Below, piece by piece: positions 1 to 6,150 of a stretch of 7,501 bases of DNA (the stretch's first letter is position 1; each line of letters begins with the position of its first letter). The DNA comes from Actinomycetota bacterium. Its GTDB lineage: Bacteria > Actinomycetota > Thermoleophilia > Solirubrobacterales > 70-9. The position numbers were made by a program, and so were the translations under genes. The stretch covers positions 1 to 7,501 of the forward strand of contig JAFDWD010000995.1 of assembly GCA_018268695.1 (NCBI GenBank), written 5' to 3'. Under the pieces are notes generated by a model. That model was given only the letters and a program-made list of their open reading frames with translations. It was not told where the DNA came from and did no database searches.

Positions 1-218
1 CCGCCTGCCAGGCGATCGGCCACGCGCTCGGCCCGAAGGCGGGCGAGGTCTTCGGCGCCGTGCCGATGGCCTTCGCCGAAGCGACCCGGGACGTCTTCTA
101 CGGGATGGCCGTCGCCCTGGCGATCGCCTTCGTCATCGCGCTGAAATTCATGCCCGGGGGCAAAGTCGAAGAAGGCGACGTCCCCGAGGACGAACCGGTC
201 GCCGAGACCGCGGTCTGA
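1..218 (+). CDS. C-terminal fragment of an MFS (DHA2-type) transporter
   Basis: The open frame runs from the window edge (first full codon at 3) to TGA at 216-218 and gives 71 residues. A hydrophobic helix of about 18 residues (around VALAIAFVIAL) is followed by a short acidic tail ending AETAV, as expected for the last membrane helix and cytoplasmic tail of a major facilitator. The stretch before it (AFAEATRDVFYG) resembles the same place in the complete MFS protein at 2957-4552 (AARTSFLDGGDWTYAAG), so this is probably a paralogue of the 14-helix drug:H+ antiporter type. No diagnostic MFS motif lies within the fragment, so the assignment rests on position, hydrophobicity and this resemblance. 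The substrate cannot be inferred. Only 39 bases separate its stop from the next start. Confidence 0.6.
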   Translation, partial: ACQAIGHALGPKAGEVFGAVPMAFAEATRDVFYGMAVALAIAFVIALKFMPGGKVEEGDVPEDEPVAETAV

Positions 219-244
219 CCCTTTCCGCCGGGGGCGCGGGAAGG

Positions 245-250
245 TAGGTT
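245..250 (+). promoter_or_regulatory. -10 box (TAGGTT) of a likely leaderless promoter
   Basis: TAGGTT fits the actinobacterial TANNNT -10 consensus and lies 7 bases before the GTG at 258. That spacing places transcription start at or next to the start codon. A weak -35 candidate (TTTCCG, 222-227) lies 17 bases upstream. The same arrangement precedes two other genes in this window. Confidence 0.5.
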
Positions 251-257
251 GGGCCGC

Positions 258-2228
258 GTGAAGCGGCCGCGTCGCCTGCTCGTCCTCGTCTCGGCGCTGC
301 TGCTGCTCGCGCTGACGCCGGTCGCGGCGCGAGGGGCGACGCCGAAGCCGGAGTCCGCGGCCGAAGAACTGGCCGAAAAATACGTCCCGATCGTCGAGCT
401 GCGCAAGGAGGAAAACCCGCCCTGCGAAACCTCCGCCGAGCAGTACCAGCCGACCTCGGTCGACACGGTGCTTGGCAACCCGTCGGTGGAGCTGCAGCAC
501 TTCGCCGACGGGAAGCTGCACACGGTCGGCAACGCGCCGACCGCCGCCGACATCGCGGGGCTGCGCGGTGACTGGTACCTGAACCTCGAAGGCCGGGCGC
601 TCGGCGACACCTGTGTGTACGCGAGGGCGTTCGAGAAGCTGCTCGAGGAAGGCAAGGCGCCCGCCGTCACCTACGCCCACATCGCCCGCGAAAAGGGTCA
701 CACCGGCTTCGCCCTGCAGTACTGGTTCTTCTGGTATTTCAACCAGTTCAACGACCTCCACGAGGGTGACTGGGAGGGGATGCAGATCACCTTCGACGCG
801 GAAACGCCGGCCGCCGCGCTGCACGAAGAACCGGACGAAGTGATCCTCTTCCAGCACGCCGGCGGAGAGCGCGCCTCCTGGGAAGACGGCAAGGTGCAGA
901 AGGAAGGCACGCACCCGATCGTCTATCCCGCGGCGGGCTCGCACGCGACCTTCTACGACTCGGCGGTCTACGTCGAGAACGGCCAGCACGGGTCCGGGCT
1001 CGGTTGCGACAACACCACCGAACCGCTGCGCGAACTGACCCTGCGGCCGATCTTGATGCCGAACGGGGTGAGGACCTCGGGGCCGTTCGCCTGGACCTCC
1101 TACTACGGCCGCTGGGGCGAACGCGAAAAGGGTTACAACAACGGCCCGACCGGTCCCCAGACCAAGACCGTGTGGCGGGAACCGTTCGCCTGGATGGAGA
1201 AGCAGCGGACCACCAGCCCGCGACTGCCGGGAGGGACGCTCGCCGGGCCACAGGTGACGAAGGCGTTCTGCGGCGCCGTCGCCACCGCCTCGGAAATCAT
1301 CAACCTCGACGCCGAATCGCCGGTCGCGGCGGCGTTGACGGTGGGCGGGCTGGCGCTTCTGATCGTCCTCTTCGTCGTCGTCACCCGTTGGCGGCCGGTC
1401 GACATCGACACGCTCTGGCGGCGACGGGCGCTGGGGCAGATCCTCCGTGCCGCGCGGCAGTTCTACGGCCGCCACTGGACGGTCTTCCTGCCGGTGGCGG
1501 CCGCCGCGCTGGTGCTGATCGGGGCGACCAACATCCTCGCCGGGCTGATCTCCGAATCGAACCATCCGGACGGCTCCGGCGTGAACCTGGCCTGGGCCGA
1601 CCTGCTCGAACAACTGGTCCGGCCGGTCGCCCAGGCGCTGGTCGCGGCGATCGTGATCGTCGTCGCCCGCGAAGCGCTGCGCGGCCGCGAGGTCGGCTTC
1701 CGCGGCGCTCTGCGCGGGGTGCGCGAGCGCTTCTGGCGGGTGGTCGGCGCGCAGCTCCTGGCGACGCTCGGCGTGATCGCCCTGGTGATCACGGTGATCG
1801 GCCTCCCGTTCGCGATCCGCTACCTGGTCGGCTGGGCCTTCGTCCAGCAGGAAGTGCTCTTCACCGACAAGAGCTTCCGCGACTCCTTCCGCGGCAGCCT
1901 GCGCCTGGTGCGGGGACGTTGGGTGCGGACCGCCCGGGTGATCCTCGTCTTCTATGTGATCGGGATCGCGACCGGGCCGATCCTCACCTTCGCCCTGATC
2001 TTCACCGCGCTGCCGCTGATCTGGATCAACCTGATCGGCTCCCTCGTCTTCGCCCTGCTGATCCCCTTCACCGCCCTCGGCGGGACCTTCCTCTTCTTCG
2101 ACCTCAGCGTGCGCGAGGAAGAGGAGGGAGTGACGCCGCGGCGCTCCTGGAAGGTGTGGCGTCCGCGGCAGTTCGGTCGGATAGATTCCCAGCGTGAAAG
2201 TTCTCGCCTTCTCAGACCTGCACCGTGA
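258..2228 (+). CDS. Secreted Vps62/DUF946-like domain fused to a multi-pass membrane domain
   Basis: The protein has 656 residues from GTG 258. TTG at 249 is an alternative start, but it lies inside the TANNNT box, so 258 is preferred. Residues 1-27 form a signal peptide (KRPRR, then a leucine-rich core, then ARGA). Residues about 28-355 are extracytoplasmic and carry the hallmarks of the Vps62/DUF946 family known from fungi and plants: an aromatic run at 154-163, HEGDWE (168-173), FQHAGG (198-203) and AAGSHATFYDS (225-235). Four cysteines (56, 119, 250, 338) could form disulfides. A first helix at about 357-376 is followed by a basic segment. About five more helices follow, near 409-430, 455-471, 497-520, 560-585 and 590-616. 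The segment FRDSFRGSLRLVRGRW (540-555) recalls the membrane domain found with glycerophosphodiester phosphodiesterases. The biochemical role is unknown, and no catalytic activity is established for bacterial Vps62-like domains as far as I know. The C-terminus overlaps the next gene by 35 bases. Domain assignment is from motif memory; an envelope location is well supported. Confidence 0.75.
   Translation: MKRPRRLLVLVSALLLLALTPVAARGATPKPESAAEELAEKYVPIVELRKEENPPCETSAEQYQPTSVDTVLGNPSVELQHFADGKLHTVGNAPTAADIAGLRGDWYLNLEGRALGDTCVYARAFEKLLEEGKAPAVTYAHIAREKGHTGFALQYWFFWYFNQFNDLHEGDWEGMQITFDAETPAAALHEEPDEVILFQHAGGERASWEDGKVQKEGTHPIVYPAAGSHATFYDSAVYVENGQHGSGLGCDNTTEPLRELTLRPILMPNGVRTSGPFAWTSYYGRWGEREKGYNNGPTGPQTKTVWREPFAWMEKQRTTSPRLPGGTLAGPQVTKAFCGAVATASEIINLDAESPVAAALTVGGLALLIVLFVVVTRWRPVDIDTLWRRRALGQILRAARQFYGRHWTVFLPVAAAALVLIGATNILAGLISESNHPDGSGVNLAWADLLEQLVRPVAQALVAAIVIVVAREALRGREVGFRGALRGVRERFWRVVGAQLLATLGVIALVITVIGLPFAIRYLVGWAFVQQEVLFTDKSFRDSFRGSLRLVRGRWVRTARVILVFYVIGIATGPILTFALIFTALPLIWINLIGSLVFALLIPFTALGGTFLFFDLSVREEEEGVTPRRSWKVWRPRQFGRIDSQRESSRLLRPAP
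2182..2187 (+). promoter_or_regulatory. -10 box (TAGATT) of a leaderless promoter inside the upstream gene
   Basis: TAGATT matches TANNNT exactly and sits 6 bases before GTG 2194. It is embedded in the last codons of the Vps62-like gene, and there is no purine-rich ribosome binding site before the GTG. The phosphoesterase can therefore probably be transcribed on its own, without a leader. No convincing -35 is visible. Confidence 0.55.
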
Positions 2229-2790
2229 CCTGACCCAGGCGGCCGCCCTGGTCGAGATGTCGGCCGAGGCCGACGTGGTGATCGGGGCCGGTGACTTCGG
2301 CTCCGTGCACGAGGGGCTGGAGGAGACGATCGGCTCGCTGGCGCCGATCGAGGCGCCGACGATCCTCGTCCCGGGCAACAACGAGACGCTCGACGCGCTG
2401 CGCGCGGCGGCGGCCGGCTGGGACGCGGCGACGGTCCTGCACGGGGACGGGACGACGATCGACGGGGTCGAGTTCTTCGGCCTCGGCGCGGGCATCCCGA
2501 CCACCCCCTGGGACTGGAGCTTCGACCTCTCCGAAGCGGAGGCGACCGAGATGATCGCCCCGGCGCCGGAGGGCTGCGTGCTCGTCCTCCACTCGCCTCC
2601 CTACGGGCACTGCGACGGCGGCGACCCGGACACCCACTTCGGCAGCAAGGCGCTCCTGGCGGCGGTCGAGGAGAAGCGGCCGCGGCTGGTCGTCTTCGGC
2701 CACATCCACGAGGCATGGGGCTGCGCGAGCACCGTCGGCGAGACGCCGCTCCGCAACCTCGGTCCGGACGGAACCTGGTTCGAGGTTTGA
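2194..2790 (+). CDS. Calcineurin-like metallophosphoesterase
   Basis: This is a compact 198-residue protein of the metallo-dependent phosphatase superfamily, which uses two metal ions to hydrolyse phosphomonoesters or phosphodiesters. The metal-ligand motifs occur in order: SDLH (D8, H10), GAGD (D34), GNNE (N62), VLHSPP (H133) and FGHIH (H170, H172). No signal peptide or membrane helix is present, so it is cytoplasmic. The usual GNH[DE] motif is GNNE, so the proton-donating histidine after the metal-binding Asn is replaced by Asn. Other family members, such as the YfcE type (GNCD), also lack it and act as phosphodiesterases, which favours diesterase activity here by inference. The substrate is unknown. 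The GTG start is supported by the MKVLAFSDLH beginning and by the TAGATT box 6 bases upstream. The gene overlaps the upstream gene by 35 bases, and its stop codon touches the long inverted repeat at 2790-2952. Confidence 0.85.
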   Translation: MKVLAFSDLHRDLTQAAALVEMSAEADVVIGAGDFGSVHEGLEETIGSLAPIEAPTILVPGNNETLDALRAAAAGWDAATVLHGDGTTIDGVEFFGLGAGIPTTPWDWSFDLSEAEATEMIAPAPEGCVLVLHSPPYGHCDGGDPDTHFGSKALLAAVEEKRPRLVVFGHIHEAWGCASTVGETPLRNLGPDGTWFEV

Positions 2791-2952
2791 GACCCGTGCC
2801 TGGCAACGGTCGCCGTCTCTGGCTGGCCCTCGCCGCGGCCGGCGGCGTCCTCGACCACTCGACGTGGCGCTGCCACGCCTTCGGGTCTGCGTCCTTGCCG
2901 GCCACGCCGATTGCTGCGCCAGAGCCAGGCGCCCGTCACCAGGCACGGGTCT
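2790..2952. repeat. 163-base imperfect long inverted repeat filling the intergenic gap
   Basis: The ends are a perfect 14-bp inverted repeat (AGACCCGTGCCTGG at 2790-2803, its complement at 2939-2952). Pairing continues inward in the same register after two mismatches: 2806-2809 with 2933-2936, then 2811-2814 with 2928-2931. With a one-base shift it continues at 2817-2823 with 2918-2924. Two further perfect local hairpins lie in the interior: 2831-2836/2842-2847, and CGTGGC/GCCACG at 2863-2868/2872-2877. The element begins on the last base of the phosphoesterase stop and ends 4 bases before the GTG of the MFS gene, so it is the whole intergenic space. It could be a MITE- or REP-like insertion, a transcription-ending structure, or a structured leader controlling the transporter. 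No target-site duplication is evident. Confidence 0.6.
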
Positions 2953-2956
2953 AGGC

Positions 2957-4552
2957 GTGGAGGCCACTGGGGCGGGCTCGAGCGGTTCGACCTCGGCGGC
3001 GGGCTCGGCGCCGAAGCGCGCCGGGCTGGTGTTGGCGACGCTGATCGGGGTCGCCGGGGTCGCCAACCTGAACCTGGCGGTGGCGAACGTCGCCCTGCCG
3101 GACATCGGCGCGCACTTCGACGCGGGCCAGACGATGGTCGACCTGATCGCGGTCGGCTACTCCCTCGGCCTCGCGGCGTCGGTGCTGTACCTGGGCGCGA
3201 TCGGCGACCGTTACGGCCGCAAGACCCTGCTGGTCCTGGGGATGGCGCTGACGATCCCCGCCTCGATCCTCGCCGCGATCGCGCCGACCGCCGAAGTGCT
3301 CTTCCTCGCCCGGGTCTTCGGCGGCGTCGCCGCCGGGATGGCCTACCCGACCACGCTGGCGCTGATCACGGCGCTCTGGTCGGGGCCGCAGCGGACCAAA
3401 TCGATCGCGCTCTGGAGCGCGCTCGGCGGCGGCATGTCGGCGCTCGGGCCGCTGCTCGCCGGGGCGCTGCTCGAAGGCTTCGACTGGTGGTCGGTCTTCA
3501 TCGTCTCGGCGCCGCTCGCCGCGATCGCGCTCTTCTTCGCCTGGCGCTACGTCCCCGCCCACGTCAACGAGACGACCGAGCCGGTCGACCATCTCGGCGG
3601 CATCCTCTCGATCGCCATGGTCGGCACCCTGGTACTGGCGATCAACCTCGCGCCCGAACCGGGCAAGGGGAAGACGGCGGTGATCCTCGGCATCGTCGCG
3701 GTCGCCGGGGCGGCCGCCTTCGTCATGCGACAACGCCGCGCGAAGAACCCGCTGTACGACCTCCACGTCGCCGCCCGACCGACCTTCTGGGTGGCGGCGC
3801 TCGCCGGGATCATCGTCTTCGGGTCGCTGATGGGGGCGATGTTCATCGGCCAGCAGTTCGTCCAGAACGTGCTCGGCTACTCGACCCTACAGGCCGGCCT
3901 GGCCATCCTCCCCGGCGCGATCGGCATGATCCTCGTCGCGCCGCAGTCGGCGAAGCTGGTCGAGTCGCGCGGCTCGCGCTTCACCCTGCTGGTCGGGGAC
4001 ACCTTCTGCCTGCTCGCCTTCCTCGTCATGTTCCTGCTCTGGGACGAGGGCGCCTCCTATTTCCCGGTCGGCCTCGGCTTCCTGCTGATGGGGATCGGGG
4101 TCGGCTTCGCGGGCACCCCGGCCTCGCGCTCGCTGACCGGCTCGGTGCCGGTGAAGCGGGCCGGGATGGCCTCGGGGACCGCCGACCTGCAGCGCGACCT
4201 CGGCGGGGCCATCATGCAGTCGATCTTCGGCGCCCTCCTGACCGCGGGTTACGCCAAGTCCTTCGCCGAACAGATCGCCGCGTCCCCCAACGCCGCGAGC
4301 GTCAGCGAGAAGGTCCAGAACGAACTGACCAAGTCCTTCTCCAGCGCCGCCAACACCGCCCAGCAGTACCCCGAATACGCCCACGCCATCGTCGGCGCCG
4401 CCCGCACGTCCTTCCTCGACGGCGGCGACTGGACCTACGCCGCCGGGATGATCGCCGTCGCGATCGGCATCGCCGTCGTCTTCTTCCTCTTCCCCAGGCA
4501 CGATCGCGAAATGGCCCTGCTCGAGACCTACCACGCCGAGGACGCCAGCTAG
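2957..4552 (+). CDS. MFS transporter, 14-helix DHA2-like type
   Basis: This is a 531-residue inner-membrane carrier of the major facilitator superfamily, probably a proton-coupled exporter of small organic compounds. A soluble Ser/Ala/Gly-rich tail of about 20 residues comes before TM1. The TM1 signature reads NLNLAVANVALP (37-48). Motif A follows as GAIGDRYGRK (80-89), and motif C as GGGMSALGPLLAG (157-169) in TM5. The extracytoplasmic segment before the last helix (about 430-492) is long and polar. Compared with the neighbouring transporter at 4562-6067, the TM1 Asp of the LDSTVVNVALP signature is Asn39 here, so proton coupling or substrate preference may differ. GTG 2957 is chosen because it gives a short N-terminal tail. 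An in-frame GTG at 2864 would translate the inverted repeat into a non-conserved-looking stretch of Arg and Cys. No TANNNT box or clear ribosome binding site is seen before 2957. The stop is 9 bases before the next start. The substrate is unknown. Confidence 0.88.
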   Translation: MEATGAGSSGSTSAAGSAPKRAGLVLATLIGVAGVANLNLAVANVALPDIGAHFDAGQTMVDLIAVGYSLGLAASVLYLGAIGDRYGRKTLLVLGMALTIPASILAAIAPTAEVLFLARVFGGVAAGMAYPTTLALITALWSGPQRTKSIALWSALGGGMSALGPLLAGALLEGFDWWSVFIVSAPLAAIALFFAWRYVPAHVNETTEPVDHLGGILSIAMVGTLVLAINLAPEPGKGKTAVILGIVAVAGAAAFVMRQRRAKNPLYDLHVAARPTFWVAALAGIIVFGSLMGAMFIGQQFVQNVLGYSTLQAGLAILPGAIGMILVAPQSAKLVESRGSRFTLLVGDTFCLLAFLVMFLLWDEGASYFPVGLGFLLMGIGVGFAGTPASRSLTGSVPVKRAGMASGTADLQRDLGGAIMQSIFGALLTAGYAKSFAEQIAASPNAASVSEKVQNELTKSFSSAANTAQQYPEYAHAIVGAARTSFLDGGDWTYAAGMIAVAIGIAVVFFLFPRHDREMALLETYHAEDAS

Positions 4553-4555
4553 TCT
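4550..4555 (+). promoter_or_regulatory. -10 box (TAGTCT) containing the upstream gene's stop codon
   Basis: TAGTCT matches TANNNT and lies 6 bases before GTG 4562. Its first three bases are the TAG stop codon of the preceding MFS gene. No Shine-Dalgarno sequence precedes the GTG, so the downstream transporter probably has its own leaderless transcript. Confidence 0.5.
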
Positions 4556-4561
4556 CAATGC

Positions 4562-6067
4562 GTGGAGGCGAACTCGTCTGGGGTCGCGTTTTCCAGCGGG
4601 GCCGGGAGGTGGTTGCTCGCGGTGACGATCGCGGGATCGGGGATGGCGTTCCTCGATTCGACCGTGGTCAACGTGGCGCTGCCGAAGATCGGCGAGGACC
4701 TGAACGCCTCGACCAGCGCCCTGCAGTGGATCCTCAACGGCTACCTGCTGACGCTGGCGTCGCTGATCCTGCTCGGCGGCAGCCTCGGGGACCGGCTCGG
4801 GCGGCGACGGGTGTTCCAGGCCGGGGTGATGCTGTTCACGCTCGCCTCGCTCCTCTGCGCGGTGGCGCCGAACGTCGAGTTGCTCATCTTCGCCCGGCTG
4901 GTCCAGGGGATCGGCGGGGCGCTCCTGACCCCGGGGAGCCTGGCGATCATCGAGGCCAGCTTCCGGCCGACCGACCGGGCGCGGGCGATCGGCGCGTGGT
5001 CGGGCCTCGGCGGCGTCGCCGGGGCGATCGGCCCCCTGGTCGGCGGCTGGCTGATCGGCGCGATCTCCTGGCGGGCGATCTTCCTGATCAACCTGCCGCT
5101 CGGCGCCTTCGTCATCTGGGCGGCGGCGCGCCACGTGCCCGAGTCGCGCGATCCGACCGCGACCGGTCGCCTCGACTACGGCGGCGCGGTGCTGGCGGCG
5201 GTCGGGCTCGGCGGCACCACCTACGCGCTGATCGAGGCGCCCGAAGGCGGATCGGCGGCGGTCGTCGCCACCGCGGTGATCGGGATCGCCGCCCTGGTCG
5301 GCTTCTTCTGGCAGGAGCTGCGCAGCCCCAATCCGATGCTGCCGCTGCGGGTCTTCCGCTCGCGCCAGTTCAGCGCCGCCAACGCGGTCACCTTCGTCGT
5401 CTACGCGGCGCTCGGCGTCGTCTTCTTCCTCCTCGTCAGCTTCCTCCAGATCTCGATGGGCTACTCGCCGATCGCGGCCGGCTCGGCCTCGTTGCCGGTC
5501 ACCGCGCTGATGCTGGTCGGCTCGGCGCGGGCGGGCGCCCTGGCGCAGCGGATCGGCCCGCGGATCCCGCTGTCCCTCGGCCCGCTGATCATCGCTGCGG
5601 GCATGCTCCTGATGCTGCGGATCAACCCTGGCGACAGCTACGTCTCGACGGTGCTGCCGGCGGTGATCGTCTTCGGCCTCGGCCTGACCCTGGTCGTCGC
5701 GCCGGTCACCGCGACGGTGATGGCGGCGGTCGACTCGGCCAACTCGGGGATCGCGTCGGGAGTCAACAACGCGGTGGCGCGGGTGGCGGGCCTCCTCGCC
5801 GTGGCGGTGATCCCGTCGATCGCCGGGCTGACCGGGGACAAGTTCTACGAACCGGACCAGATGACCCACGGCTTCCACGTCGGCATGGTCGTCTGCGCGG
5901 TGCTGGCACTGATCGGCGCGGTGGTGGCCTGGACGACGATCTCCGCCGACGTCCTCCACGAGGAGCCCGGCGAGGAACCCGAGGAGTGCTTCAGCTGCGG
6001 CGTCGGCGCCCCGACGATGACGGCCCCCCGCGAGCCGATCGAGCCGCAGAACGCCGCGACCCGTTAG
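4562..6067 (+). CDS. MFS drug-efflux transporter, EmrB/QacA (DHA2) family
   Basis: This 501-residue carrier is typical in length for the 14-helix DHA2 proton:drug antiporters of the cytoplasmic membrane. The family motifs are present in order: TM1 motif D1 LDSTVVNVALP (31-41) with the coupling Asp32; motif A GSLGDRLGRRR (73-83) between TM2 and TM3; Arg112 in the motif B region (ARLVQGIGGALLTPGSLA); and motif C GGVAGAIGPLVGG (150-162) in TM5, followed by SWRAIFLINLPLG (169-181). The acidic tail after the last helix (about 462-501) has a CFSC pair (476-479). The export role is family knowledge; the actual substrate cannot be read from the sequence. It starts 9 bases after the upstream MFS stop, behind a TAGTCT -10 box. 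An internal ATG 2 bases before the GTG is out of frame. The gene ends 6 bases before the hairpin at 6074-6128 and converges on the SDR gene. Confidence 0.92.
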   Translation: MEANSSGVAFSSGAGRWLLAVTIAGSGMAFLDSTVVNVALPKIGEDLNASTSALQWILNGYLLTLASLILLGGSLGDRLGRRRVFQAGVMLFTLASLLCAVAPNVELLIFARLVQGIGGALLTPGSLAIIEASFRPTDRARAIGAWSGLGGVAGAIGPLVGGWLIGAISWRAIFLINLPLGAFVIWAAARHVPESRDPTATGRLDYGGAVLAAVGLGGTTYALIEAPEGGSAAVVATAVIGIAALVGFFWQELRSPNPMLPLRVFRSRQFSAANAVTFVVYAALGVVFFLLVSFLQISMGYSPIAAGSASLPVTALMLVGSARAGALAQRIGPRIPLSLGPLIIAAGMLLMLRINPGDSYVSTVLPAVIVFGLGLTLVVAPVTATVMAAVDSANSGIASGVNNAVARVAGLLAVAVIPSIAGLTGDKFYEPDQMTHGFHVGMVVCAVLALIGAVVAWTTISADVLHEEPGEEPEECFSCGVGAPTMTAPREPIEPQNAATR

Positions 6068-6073
6068 CCGCCA

Positions 6074-6128
6074 CCCCGCACCCTGCACGCTTGTCTCGCA
6101 TAGCGAGACAAGCGTGCAGGGTGCGGGG
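6074..6128. terminator. Perfect 26-bp stem, 3-base loop hairpin between convergent genes
   Basis: Bases 6074-6099 are exactly complementary to 6103-6128 and leave the loop ATA (6100-6102). The position, 6 bases after the stop of the + strand MFS gene and 22 bases from the stop of the - strand SDR gene, suits a bidirectional transcription stop. There is no T-run on either side, so a classical intrinsic terminator is not shown. The perfect pairing and the extra repeat beside it would also fit a dispersed REP-like palindromic element. Confidence 0.6.
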
Positions 6129-6141
6129 GCAGGGTGCGGGG
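6116..6141. repeat. Tandem 13-bp direct repeat (GCAGGGTGCGGGG x2)
   Basis: The 13-mer occurs at 6116-6128 and again immediately at 6129-6141; a degenerate third piece (TGCAGGGGG) follows at 6142-6150. The first copy is the outer part of the right arm of the hairpin. The second copy can equally pair with the left arm, over 15 bp (6072-6086), so two alternative closings of the stem are possible. Confidence 0.7.
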
Positions 6142-6150
6142 TGCAGGGGG

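Noticed and set aside
219..244. Hairpin TTTCCGC ... GCGGGAA after the first MFS fragment as a terminator
   Set aside because: The pairing needs a bulge, it is short and no T-run follows.
249..251. TTG 249 as the start of the Vps62-like protein
   Set aside because: It overlaps the TANNNT box and only adds three residues; GTG 258 fits both the leaderless pattern and the signal peptide.
2790..2952. Insertion sequence with terminal inverted repeats
   Set aside because: Only 163 bases lie between and including the ends, with no transposase frame and no visible target duplication. A MITE-like origin stays possible but is not shown.
2864..2956. Upstream GTG 2864 as the start of the first full MFS protein
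   Set aside because: It would add 31 residues translated from the inverted repeat, rich in Arg and Cys, before the normal N-terminus. GTG 2957 gives a usual short tail, although the true start is not proven.
1952..3105. Overlapping - strand open frames of about 300 codons opposite the phosphoesterase and the intergenic repeat
   Set aside because: They are Arg/Pro/Ala-rich shadows without recognisable motifs; the + strand phosphoesterase with intact metal ligands explains the region.
6074..6128. CRISPR or integron attachment-type reading of the palindrome
   Set aside because: Only one hairpin is present with no regularly spaced repeat units, no cas or integrase gene and no cassette structure.
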